NCBI GenBank assembly: GCA_017617805.1
Contig: JAFZVN010000002.1
Coordinates: 18,135 to 82,134 of the forward strand
From: Bacteroidaceae bacterium
Lineage (GTDB): Bacteria; Bacteroidota; Bacteroidia; Bacteroidales; Bacteroidaceae
DNA length: 64,000 nucleotides
Direction of reading: 5' to 3'
The notes below the pieces were generated by a model that saw nothing but the letters and a program-made list of their open reading frames with translations, did no database searches and was not told the DNA's origin. Shown piece after piece: positions 18,533-26,032 of this stretch. How positions within the stretch are numbered: position 1 is the stretch's first letter; the number at the start of each line of letters is the position of its first letter. The position numbers were made by a program, and so were the translations under genes.

Positions 18533-19206
18533 ACGCTATTATCATCGTTGCAGGGGGAAAGGGACTTCGTATGGGTGGCGACATTCCCAAGCAGTTTTTG
18601 CCTGTTGGGGGCAAACCCATCCTGATGCGCACCATCGACCGTTTCTTGCAGTACGACTCGTCGATGCAGGTGGTGTTGGTCTTGCCTGAAAGTCAGCAGG
18701 ACTATTGGCGGTCTTTGTGTGAGCAGTACCAGTATGCTCAGCCTTACACCTTGGCCAATGGTGGGGAGGCTCGCTTTCATTCTGTCAAGAATGGACTTGC
18801 TAAAGTCTCTCCTGAGGCTACCCTCATTGGGGTGCATGATGGAGTGCGTCCTTTCGTTTCACTTGCCACCATTCAAGCTGCTTATGAGGAAGCAGTACGT
18901 TCGGAGGCCGTTGTGCCTGTTGTGGATGTGGTGGAGACGGTACGCCATCAGGTGGGCAATCAGAGTGTCACAGTGCCACGTGCTGAGTACAAGCTTGTCC
19001 AGACGCCCCAGGTGTTTGCTGCCGAATTGTTACGAAAGGCCTACGAACAGCCCTATACTGAGTTCTTTACAGACGATGCTTCTGTGGTGGAACGCTTCGG
19101 ACATCCTGTGACCCTTGTCATAGGCAATCGTGAAAATATCAAAATCACCACTCCTTTCGACCTGACCATTGCTGAAGCTTTGGTGAAAAATGATGTAAGT
19201 GAGTGA
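18529..19206 (+). CDS. ispD: 2-C-methyl-D-erythritol 4-phosphate cytidylyltransferase
   Basis: 225 residues, normal length. Third step of the non-mevalonate (MEP) isoprenoid pathway: it joins MEP with CTP. Nucleotide-binding start [20 protein letters not shown], the active-site Lys in [13 protein letters not shown], and the [11 protein letters not shown] and [11 protein letters not shown] motifs are all in place. The ATG overlaps the upstream DJ-1 stop by 4 bases. Its sharing of an operon with exbBD-tonB is seen from spacing only. Confidence 0.95.
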   Translation: MNAIIIVAGGKGLRMGGDIPKQFLPVGGKPILMRTIDRFLQYDSSMQVVLVLPESQQDYWRSLCEQYQYAQPYTLANGGEARFHSVKNGLAKVSPEATLIGVHDGVRPFVSLATIQAAYEEAVRSEAVVPVVDVVETVRHQVGNQSVTVPRAEYKLVQTPQVFAAELLRKAYEQPYTEFFTDDASVVERFGHPVTLVIGNRENIKITTPFDLTIAEALVKNDVSE

Positions 19207-19264
19207 AAAAGAGGGGGAAGAGTATGCCATTTTGCTGTTATGGAGCATTTTTCTCTCTAATTAT

Positions 19265-19296
19265 TTTGTGAGGTGCGGAAAACTTAATACTTTTGC
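19265..19296 (+). promoter_or_regulatory. Promoter of the first MORN-repeat gene
   Basis: TTTG at 19265-19268, a 19-bp spacer, and TACTTTTGC at 19288-19296 match the Bacteroidetes -33/-7 pattern. The predicted transcript would have a ~55-base leader before the GTG start at 19360. Confidence 0.7.
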
Positions 19297-19359
19297 AAAG
19301 AGATAACTCAAAAACAAGGGCAAAAACAATTACTATTTTACACTAAAAACTTTCATATC

Positions 19360-20289
19360 GTGAAAAAGTTATCATTTCTTATTATTGCATTCTTCTTGAT
19401 GGCAGGTACGATGTGGGCTGACCATGACAAGGATTTTGTGAAACCTGTGAACACCAGTACTAAAGGTAAATACACGGGACCAAGGAAAAAGGGACTCTTC
19501 CATGGTGAAGGCACTTACAGATGGGAGAATGGTGATGTCTATGAAGGCAGTTTCGTTGAGGGAAAGATAGAAGGCTATGGTGTCTATACTTGGGCTGATG
19601 GCGACTTCTATCAAGGCTATTTCAAGGACGGCAAGCAAGAAGGTAAGGGCATTGCCTATTATGACAAAAAAGGAAACGTCTTTGAAGGAAATTGGCACAA
19701 TGGCAAGCGCAACGGAAAAGGCAAACTCCATTGGGCCAATGGTGATATGTACGAAGGCGACTGGGTGGATGATGTCCGTACTGGCGAAGGTGTTTTCACT
19801 GCCATCAATGGCGATGAATATGCGGGTCACTATGATCACAACCAGCGCAATGGTCAGGGCACATATACATGGGCTAATGGCGATGTGTTCAATGGTAATT
19901 GGGTGGATGATGAACGTGAAGGTGAAGGTCGATATAAATTTGCCAATGGAGCCCTTTACGAAGGAAATTTTGTGCTCTCCAAATTCGAAGGCGAGGGTAC
20001 ATACACCTCTCAAAACGGTTCTGTCTATGTGGGCACATTCCATGATGGTCGCCGTCATGGTTATGGCGTTTACAAGACCCCCACAGGAACAGAACTGGCT
20101 GGCAATTGGGAAAATAACAAGTTTGTGGGTGAATCACACTCTACCAAAGGTTTGTTGACGGCTATTAAGAATGGTATCTATGCCGATGGCGGCTTGACAA
20201 CCTTCGGCTGGGTTCTTGTGGCTATTCTCATTCTTTCTCTTGGATGGTTTGCATTCAGTCGCTTCCGTCCTCGTAAAGAAGTAAAATAA
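19360..20289 (+). CDS. MORN-repeat protein with C-terminal membrane anchor
   Basis: 309 residues with a GTG start; no ATG gives a signal peptide as good (MKKLSFLIIAFFLMAGTMWA). About nine to ten MORN units follow (YEGSF, YQGYF, FEGNW, YEGDW, YAGHY, FNGNW, YEGNF, YVGTF), spaced ~23 residues, then a membrane helix near the C-terminus (FGWVLVAILILSLGWFAF). MORN repeats form an extended beta sheet used for binding partners or membranes; the role here is unknown. A close paralog lies at 22185. It has its own promoter and is followed after 10 bases by the PrsW gene. Confidence 0.85.
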   Translation: MKKLSFLIIAFFLMAGTMWADHDKDFVKPVNTSTKGKYTGPRKKGLFHGEGTYRWENGDVYEGSFVEGKIEGYGVYTWADGDFYQGYFKDGKQEGKGIAYYDKKGNVFEGNWHNGKRNGKGKLHWANGDMYEGDWVDDVRTGEGVFTAINGDEYAGHYDHNQRNGQGTYTWANGDVFNGNWVDDEREGEGRYKFANGALYEGNFVLSKFEGEGTYTSQNGSVYVGTFHDGRRHGYGVYKTPTGTELAGNWENNKFVGESHSTKGLLTAIKNGIYADGGLTTFGWVLVAILILSLGWFAFSRFRPRKEVK

Positions 20290-20299
20290 AGGAAGCCGC

Positions 20300-21037
20300 A
20301 TGCTCTATTTCTTGGCAATCCTATCAGGCATCCTTCCCGCGTTGGTACTTATCGCGTTCATTTATTGGCAAGATAAGTATCGGCGCGAGCCTGTAAAATG
20401 GATTGTCAAGTCCTTCTGGTATGGCATGATGGCCTGTGCTGGGGCTGTCCTCATCGAGATCCTGTTGCCTGATTGCGATTTGGATACCTTGGGGGGTGAC
20501 GTTTATTACAGTTTCATCGTGATTGCCTTTTCGGAGGAGATCATGAAATACCTCTTTTTCTGGTTGCTGGTGCGTCGCAATCCCTTTTTTGACGAGCGTA
20601 TGGATGGTATCGTCTATGCGGCATGTGTCGGCATGGGATTGGCAGGTTTGGAGAATATCGGCTATCTGTTGTTGAATCTTGATGATCTCGCTTTTTGGGG
20701 AGTGGGACGGGCATTGTTCAGTGTGCCAGGTCATTTCTTCTATGGCGTATTCATGGGTTACTATTATTCGCTTGCCATCTATGGTTCACGCCGTCGCCGT
20801 GTATTGTATTACATCCTCGCCTTCCTGGTTCCCTTCGCCTATCATGGTATCTTTGATTGTTCGATTTTGATTGCCGACCTCAACGATCCTCTCTTCTATA
20901 CTGGTGTGTCCGTCTTCTTGGTTGTGTTCATCCTGATGATCATCATGGCTCGTCACTACATCCTGCGTCTCCTCCGTTCTGACAACAAGTTGATGCACAA
21001 AGTCGGACTCCGGCCCACCCATAACTCAAAACTCTAA
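20300..21037 (+). CDS. PrsW-family intramembrane metalloprotease
   Basis: 245 residues, mostly membrane helices. The four PrsW motifs are intact: SEEIMK (Glu79-Glu80), DGIVYA (Asp102), PGHFFYG (His145) and YHGIFD (His182, Asp186). Bacillus PrsW cuts the anti-sigma factor RsiW; the target here is unknown. It sits between a MORN-repeat gene and a GH43-like gene in what looks like one operon. The last codons run into a CTCTAAAC-type repeat. Confidence 0.88.
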   Translation: MLYFLAILSGILPALVLIAFIYWQDKYRREPVKWIVKSFWYGMMACAGAVLIEILLPDCDLDTLGGDVYYSFIVIAFSEEIMKYLFFWLLVRRNPFFDERMDGIVYAACVGMGLAGLENIGYLLLNLDDLAFWGVGRALFSVPGHFFYGVFMGYYYSLAIYGSRRRRVLYYILAFLVPFAYHGIFDCSILIADLNDPLFYTGVSVFLVVFILMIIMARHYILRLLRSDNKLMHKVGLRPTHNSKL

Positions 21038-21080
21038 GCACTAAGCTCTAAACACTAAACTCTAAACTATTAACTCAATT
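21038..21080. repeat. Short-period intergenic repeat (CTCTAAA type)
   Basis: The gap between the PrsW and GH43-like genes consists almost wholly of degenerate units CACTAAGCTCTAAACACTAA with a period of 7-8 bases. Similar tracts occur at 32566-32600. No promoter element is visible in it. Confidence 0.75.
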
Positions 21081-22130
21081 ATGCTAAAATCATTTGTAAC
21101 TACTTTCCTTTTGGGAATTTCCACCATCTCCCTCTCAGCACAGAACTTGCAGAAGGGTACGTATGGTTATCTATATTGTCACATGAGCGACAATGGTGAA
21201 TTCACGGCTTATGCCCTCAGTCGTGACGGTCTTCATTATCATGACCTCAACGAGGGCAAGGCCATCATGGATGCTGGCAAGTTGGCTGGCATCGAGGGTG
21301 GACAGCGTGATGCCTATGTGTGTCGCAAGTCTGACTCAGGCAAAGGCTATCTCATGGTCACCACCGACATGTGTGTGGGGAAGAGCAAGCAGTGGTACAA
21401 CTATGGCATCGACCTCTTGAAGAGCGATGACCTCATCCATTGGACTTCCACCACTTTCGACTTCCGTAAGGGCAACGAAATTTTCTGCGATCCTGAGAGT
21501 CCAGACATCATTGCTGACTGGAGCAAAATCAATCGCGTGTGGGCACCTCAAATCTTTTGGGATCCTGACTATGTGTGGGCTAATGGCGACAAAGGCGGCT
21601 ACTTCATCTACTACTCCATCTGGAGTTTCAACGAAGGTGACAAGTACGACCGCATGGTGTATAGCTATGCCGATAAGACCTTCACTAAATTGACCAAACC
21701 TCGTGTGCTCTTCGATTGGGGCTATGCCACCATCGATGCCGATATCAACTACCTCGAAAGTGATCACAAGTACCACATGCTCATCAAGAAAGAAGGTGGA
21801 CATCCTGGCATCTTCCAGACCAAGGCGGACAAACTCACAGGTCCTTGGCCAGAACCTGATGAGAACGACTTCGTCAGTTTCGAGGGCAAGAAGAAGTGTG
21901 AGGGCAGCAGCGCCTTCCAGATTATTGGCGAGAAAGGTTGGCGTGTGGCTTACATTCAGTACAGCGACCGCCCCAAGCACTATCGCATCTGTCAAACAGA
22001 TGAATACCTCAAAGGATTCCACAATCCTGTCGATATTCAGGGTGTTACAGCTCCTCAGCATGGCAGCTTCATGCGATTGACCAAGAAGGAGTACAAGCGG
22101 TTGGAGAAGCACTTTAATGTCCCCCAGTGA
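21081..22130 (+). CDS. GH43-like secreted glycosidase (clan GH-F five-blade propeller)
   Basis: 349 residues. Signal peptide ends SLSAQ (~21). Motifs fit clan F: WAPQIFWDPD (154-163), candidate base Asp77 (GGQRDAYV), candidate pKa-modulating Asp221 (TIDADI) and candidate general acid Glu274 (CEGSSAFQI). GH43-like enzymes remove arabinose, xylose or galactose residues from plant or host glycans; the substrate here cannot be assigned, and the residue assignments are inference. It is not near a SusCD pair, which is unusual for a Bacteroidetes glycosidase. A terminator overlaps its stop codon. Confidence 0.8.
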   Translation: MLKSFVTTFLLGISTISLSAQNLQKGTYGYLYCHMSDNGEFTAYALSRDGLHYHDLNEGKAIMDAGKLAGIEGGQRDAYVCRKSDSGKGYLMVTTDMCVGKSKQWYNYGIDLLKSDDLIHWTSTTFDFRKGNEIFCDPESPDIIADWSKINRVWAPQIFWDPDYVWANGDKGGYFIYYSIWSFNEGDKYDRMVYSYADKTFTKLTKPRVLFDWGYATIDADINYLESDHKYHMLIKKEGGHPGIFQTKADKLTGPWPEPDENDFVSFEGKKKCEGSSAFQIIGEKGWRVAYIQYSDRPKHYRICQTDEYLKGFHNPVDIQGVTAPQHGSFMRLTKKEYKRLEKHFNVPQ

Positions 22131-22146
22131 TTGATGGGGGACTTTT
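22119..22146 (+). terminator. Rho-independent terminator overlapping the GH43-like stop codon
   Basis: GTCCCCCA (22119-22126) pairs perfectly with TGGGGGAC (22135-22142); the 8-base loop holds the TGA stop (22128-22130) and TTTTATAA follows. The 5' arm is coding sequence, so translating ribosomes would cover it. Confidence 0.75.
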
Positions 22147-22184
22147 ATAACCTATTATTCCATACAAAATCTATTTAATTCATT

Positions 22185-22979
22185 TTGAAAAAATATAACT
22201 TGTTGATGTATGCCTGTCTCATGGCAGGCTCTGTTGCGGCTCAAAACGTAGGGACAGCTTCCTCGAAGAACAAGGTCATGGACAAGTCTCCGAAGAAGAG
22301 TAGGGAGGCGCTGGAAGAATACAACGTGGTGTGTAGATATGACAACGGCGATGTGTATGAGGGATCCCTCCGAGATGGAAAGTTTGAAGGGTATGGCATC
22401 TACCGATGGGCAGATGGCAATTCTTATCAAGGATTATTCCATCAGGGTCTGCAAGAGAATGAGGGAGTGGCCATCTATGTGGATAAGAGCAATACCTATA
22501 AAGGTCAATGGCATCTTGGTAAACGGCATGGTAAGGGTGTCTTGACCATGTCGAATGGCGACACGTATGAAGGTGATTGGGAGAATGACAGACGGACCGG
22601 ATTTGGTGTCTTTCGTTCGAAGAAGGGCGATGTCTATATGGGACAATGGTCAGATGACCTTCGTCACGGACGAGGCACTTATCAGTATGCCAATGGCGAT
22701 GTGTACATTGGTCAGTGGGTGAATGGTGAGAAGGAAGGATATGGCTGTTATCGCTATGCTGACGGATCCATCTATGAAGGTGCGTTTTTTCATTCCGAAT
22801 TTGAGGGCGAAGGCACCTACCTCTATACAGACGGAGCTGTGTATGTGGGACATTTCCACCACGGCGTTCGTCAAGGGTATGGAATCTATCGAACCACTAA
22901 CGGCCAGGTGCTGTCAGGCTATTGGACAGACAACACCCTGGTCGATGATTCCTCGAAGTCAAAGAAAAAGCACACTTGA
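22185..22979 (+). CDS. MORN-repeat secreted protein
   Basis: 264 residues with a TTG start, chosen because it yields a signal peptide (KKYNLLMYACLMAGSVAAQ); the next ATG would remove most of it. Nine MORN units follow in the same order as in the protein at 19360, for example DVYEGSLRDGKFEGYGIYRW against DVYEGSFVEGKIEGYGVYTW there. It lacks the C-terminal membrane helix of the paralog and ends in a basic SSKSKKKHT tail. It lies behind a terminator, and no promoter box was recognised in the 54-base gap. Confidence 0.82.
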   Translation: MKKYNLLMYACLMAGSVAAQNVGTASSKNKVMDKSPKKSREALEEYNVVCRYDNGDVYEGSLRDGKFEGYGIYRWADGNSYQGLFHQGLQENEGVAIYVDKSNTYKGQWHLGKRHGKGVLTMSNGDTYEGDWENDRRTGFGVFRSKKGDVYMGQWSDDLRHGRGTYQYANGDVYIGQWVNGEKEGYGCYRYADGSIYEGAFFHSEFEGEGTYLYTDGAVYVGHFHHGVRQGYGIYRTTNGQVLSGYWTDNTLVDDSSKSKKKHT

Positions 22980-23021
22980 CCGCTTTTAACTTTTAACTCA
23001 ACTTTCGCAAGTGTTCAACTT

Positions 23022-23242
23022 GTTCATTTCAACACGAATGACACGAAATTTTACAAAACTAAGCAACAAGAATCTACCACACAAAGCACCTTCTGTGCTA
23101 CTAATTTCACGAAGGCCATCCGGGACGGTTCGTGAACCTTTAGCTCGGCGTAGCCAAATTAGTAGCCGCTTGCGGCTTCGAGCAATAAGAAAATCTGTCC
23201 GCATGGCTTCGTTTCTTTCGTGAAATTTGTGTTAAAATGAAC
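23022..23242. mobile_element. MITE-like element with 27-bp imperfect terminal inverted repeats
   Basis: The arms 23022-23048 and 23216-23242 are inverted repeats matching at 23 of 27 positions (left arm GTTCATTTCAACAC..., right arm ending GTTAAAATGAAC). Inside are further palindromes: TTTCACGAA repeated in both orientations and AGCCGC-TT-GCGGCT (23164-23177). It holds no credible gene. It also contains the 24-bp sequence (23134-23157) found again at 37072-37095. No target-site duplication was confirmed. Confidence 0.5.
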
Positions 23243-23260
23243 ATACGAAACTTTAACTTT

Positions 23261-25054
23261 TCACTCTCCACTCTTTGGAATCTGCACAGGCAAATTATCT
23301 CGTCTTGCTTCGATATGAGGAGACATGATTTCCACGCCTGCTCCATGCATCGTGTCGAGAATGTTTTGGTGGAGGGTTGAATAGACGGCAGGCATGGTTC
23401 TGGAGCGTTCCGTGTAGCCATTGATTTCATATTCCACATAGAAATCATCCAGCGAGGTGATGCGCACGTAGGGTTTGGGATGCTTCTTGATGCCATCAGT
23501 CTTGTCAGCGGCTTCCAACAGGAGACGCTCAATCTTTTTCCAAGGCTCATCATAGCCAATCGTGATTTTCGTGTGGACGATGACCCCATATTGCTGTGCC
23601 GAAATGGTGTAGTTGGACGTCTGCGAACTCATCATGTTCGAGTTGGGAATCGTCACAATCTCGTTCTTGCGGGTACGGATGCGAGTGACGAGCATGCTCT
23701 TCTCCACCACCTCACCTTCTGTGTCACCATAGCGGATGTAGTCACCCAGACGGAAGGGACGCATGTAGGTCATCACCAACCCTGCCATCACGTTGCCCAC
23801 CACAGATGTGGAACCTAATGACACCACCACACCAATGAACACAGACACGCCTTGGAAGACTTGTGAGTCTGAACTGGGCAGCAATGGCCATATCATCACG
23901 AACATGAAGCATAAGAGCAGGACACGCAGGATGCTATAGGTGGGCATTGCCCAATCGGCATAGAATCCATTGATTTTCAGCCGTCCACTGGCAATCTCAT
24001 TCGCAAAGTAACGTATGGCCTTCAGCAGATAGTGGAAGCAGAAGATGATGACGGCAATCTTGAAGAGGTTGGGCAGATAATTCACCACAGCCCCTAAGAT
24101 GTCGCTAAGTGGATTCCAGATGAAGCCAAACACCGTATAGGTGTATGCCTTTGTCTCTGGGAAGAAGGAGAACATGAATGTGATGCCCACCAGCACCACC
24201 ACTAAGATGAGCAGCAGACGTACCAGGTTGAAGAGGAAGATGATGAAGATGCCTAACCTGTGGGTGTCGAGCAAGGGATAGTTCTTGATGCTCACCGACT
24301 TGATGCTGCTCAGGATTTTCTTGGTGGTGCTGAATTTCCATCGACGGAAAAGCCACACGATGAACCAGATGAGCAACACCTGCACAGCGATGATGAGTCC
24401 CACCCATCCCATGCTCTGCAATTTCTGTCGCAAGCCGTATGTCTTGTGCAACTCCTCCACCTTCTTGCTGATGGCCTCTCGATAGGTCTCCGCCAGTTCC
24501 ATGCGCTCCATACCCATCCACAGGGCATCGAGGTCGGTCACGCTCAGAATGACATCCTCGCCCACCATCACGTCCGATGATACCTCGCTGTCGAACACAT
24601 AGATGGAATCGACAAACATCGTCAGCCGTTTGCCCACCTCCATCACCTTACTCTTCACGGCACTCACACGCGCTTCTGGCAGCATGCCACCCTTGCGGGC
24701 ATAAATCACCAACAGCGTGTCGCCATCGATAATCAACGGAGCCCCTGGTGTCACGTTCCGCAGCGAATCCACTCTCGCCTTGCGTTCAGCTTGCCGCAGC
24801 GAATCCTCTTTTGCGCTCTTGCCCGTCCGTTCCAGCTGCTCCTGCATCATGATGCCTTGCAGCTTCAATTCCTGAATCTGGTGGTTCAGTGACCCCACAA
24901 TCGAGTCATTCACAGCCTTCAACGAGTCCACTATCGACACCATTTCTGTTGCTGTCTCCTGTTCCTCTTCCTGGCCGAAACCCACGATGGCACTCATCAG
25001 CATCATGCCAAGGGCCACCATTCTTGCAAGATATGTATGCATACGTTCTATCAT
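23261..25054 (-). CDS. MscS-family mechanosensitive ion channel
   Basis: 597 residues from the ATG at 25054. Signal peptide ending IVGFGQ, a periplasmic coiled-coil region (~30-210, many Gln/Glu/Arg/Lys), then several membrane helices and the MscS core: GVSVFIGVVVSLGSTSVVGN (pore helix), RPFRLGDYIRYGDTEGEVVE and TRIRTRKNEIVTIPNSNMM (beta domain). It would relieve osmotic stress. A longer frame back to 25129 crosses the promoter box at 25071-25064 and is rejected; the ATG at 25042 (MHTYLARM) is an equally plausible start. It is divergent from the dehydrogenase at 25272. Confidence 0.9.
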   Translation of the reverse strand: MIERMHTYLARMVALGMMLMSAIVGFGQEEEQETATEMVSIVDSLKAVNDSIVGSLNHQIQELKLQGIMMQEQLERTGKSAKEDSLRQAERKARVDSLRNVTPGAPLIIDGDTLLVIYARKGGMLPEARVSAVKSKVMEVGKRLTMFVDSIYVFDSEVSSDVMVGEDVILSVTDLDALWMGMERMELAETYREAISKKVEELHKTYGLRQKLQSMGWVGLIIAVQVLLIWFIVWLFRRWKFSTTKKILSSIKSVSIKNYPLLDTHRLGIFIIFLFNLVRLLLILVVVLVGITFMFSFFPETKAYTYTVFGFIWNPLSDILGAVVNYLPNLFKIAVIIFCFHYLLKAIRYFANEIASGRLKINGFYADWAMPTYSILRVLLLCFMFVMIWPLLPSSDSQVFQGVSVFIGVVVSLGSTSVVGNVMAGLVMTYMRPFRLGDYIRYGDTEGEVVEKSMLVTRIRTRKNEIVTIPNSNMMSSQTSNYTISAQQYGVIVHTKITIGYDEPWKKIERLLLEAADKTDGIKKHPKPYVRITSLDDFYVEYEINGYTERSRTMPAVYSTLHQNILDTMHGAGVEIMSPHIEARRDNLPVQIPKSGE

Positions 25055-25063
25055 TTTGGGGGA

Positions 25064-25071
25064 CAAAGGTA
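25064..25071 (-). promoter_or_regulatory. -7 promoter element of the MscS gene (TACCTTTG)
   Basis: The minus strand reads TACCTTTG from 25071 to 25064, matching TAnnTTTG. Transcription would begin near 25058-25060, only a few bases from the ATG at 25054, or ~18 bases from the ATG at 25042. Confidence 0.6.
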
Positions 25072-25227
25072 GTGAAAGCCGAATACAATACAAAATAAAA
25101 ACGCTTTTATTTTTATTGTTGAGGCGCATCCTACCTTCGAGCGTAGCTCAACGTTAAGAAAAAGCCGAATATAATACAAAGAAAACAATTTTTGTTCGCT
25201 TTTTTTTGCTTCATGCGATTCTTTTCC

Positions 25228-25236
25228 TACATTTGC
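25228..25236 (+). promoter_or_regulatory. -7 promoter element of the short-chain dehydrogenase (TACATTTGC)
   Basis: TACATTTGC matches the consensus. It lies 35 bases before the ATG at 25272 and excludes the longer open frame beginning at 25206. The start also has a purine-rich AAAGAGG just upstream. Confidence 0.65.
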
Positions 25237-25271
25237 AACCAGAACTCAATTTTTTCAACCATCAAAAGAGG

Positions 25272-25997
25272 ATGAACAAGAAAGCAATCATAGTGGGAGC
25301 CAGTTCAGGCATCGGACGTGAAGTGGCACTCTTGCTGCTGGCTGAAGGTTGGCATTTGGGCTTGGCGGCACGACGTATGGAACCGCTGTTGGAATTGAAG
25401 GCTTTGGCACCAGAACGTGTGGAAGTGATGACCATCGATGTGACCCAACCCGATGCTGGCGACCTCCTGCTCACGCTCATTCAGCGTATGGACGGCATCC
25501 AACTCTACTTCCATGCCTCAGGCATTGGCCACCAAAATCGTATGTTGGAGGCAGACATCGAACTGCGAACGATGGACACCAACGCTGTGGGATTCACTCG
25601 GATGATAGGCACCGCCTACCGTTACTTTGCCGAACGGGGTGAAGGTCATATCGCAGCCATCACCTCCATTGCAGGCACCAAAGGACTGGGGCCAGCACCC
25701 GCCTATTCCGCCACCAAAGCCATGCAAGCCACCTACCTTCAAGCCTTGGAGCAGCAAGCGCACCAACGGGGCCTGCACATCCGCTTCACCGACATCCGTC
25801 CAGGCTTTGTTGATACCGCCTTGCTTCGTGGCGATTTCCGTTATCCGATGCTGATGCAACCCCAAGCCGTCGCTCGTGACATCGTCCATTCCCTCCACCA
25901 CCATCACCACATCCGCATCATCGACTTCCGCTACCGCCTCCTCACTTTCTTCTGGCGTCTCATCCCCAACTGGATTTGGCGCAGGATGAAGATATGA
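25272..25997 (+). CDS. Short-chain dehydrogenase/reductase (SDR)
   Basis: 241 residues. Classical SDR: nucleotide-binding VGASSGIG (residues 8-15) and catalytic Ser132 (ITSIAG), Tyr145 and Lys149 (YSATK). An NAD(P)-dependent alcohol or ketone oxidoreductase; substrate unknown. The C-terminus (TFFWRLIPNWIWRRMK) is aromatic and basic and may touch the membrane. A natural run of five His occurs near residue 215. It is convergent with the regulator at 26033, 35 bases apart. Confidence 0.9.
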   Translation: MNKKAIIVGASSGIGREVALLLLAEGWHLGLAARRMEPLLELKALAPERVEVMTIDVTQPDAGDLLLTLIQRMDGIQLYFHASGIGHQNRMLEADIELRTMDTNAVGFTRMIGTAYRYFAERGEGHIAAITSIAGTKGLGPAPAYSATKAMQATYLQALEQQAHQRGLHIRFTDIRPGFVDTALLRGDFRYPMLMQPQAVARDIVHSLHHHHHIRIIDFRYRLLTFFWRLIPNWIWRRMKI

Positions 25998-26032
25998 AAA
26001 TACTTGAAGTGAAAACTCGTGACAACGTGTTG

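Noticed and set aside
19372-20058. 228-codon frame antisense to the first MORN-repeat gene
   Set aside because: It is an artefact of the repeat structure of the MORN gene and has no signal, motif or promoter.
23011-23223. 70-codon frame within the MITE-like element
   Set aside because: It follows the inverted repeats and palindromes, has no promoter, and the protein is basic and unstructured.
25206-25271. Upstream extension of the short-chain dehydrogenase
   Set aside because: It spans the TACATTTGC promoter box; the ATG at 25272 places the nucleotide-binding motif at its usual position.
25890-25925. Run of five histidines in the dehydrogenase resembling a cloning tag
   Set aside because: It is internal, coded by mixed CAC/CAT codons, and in native context.
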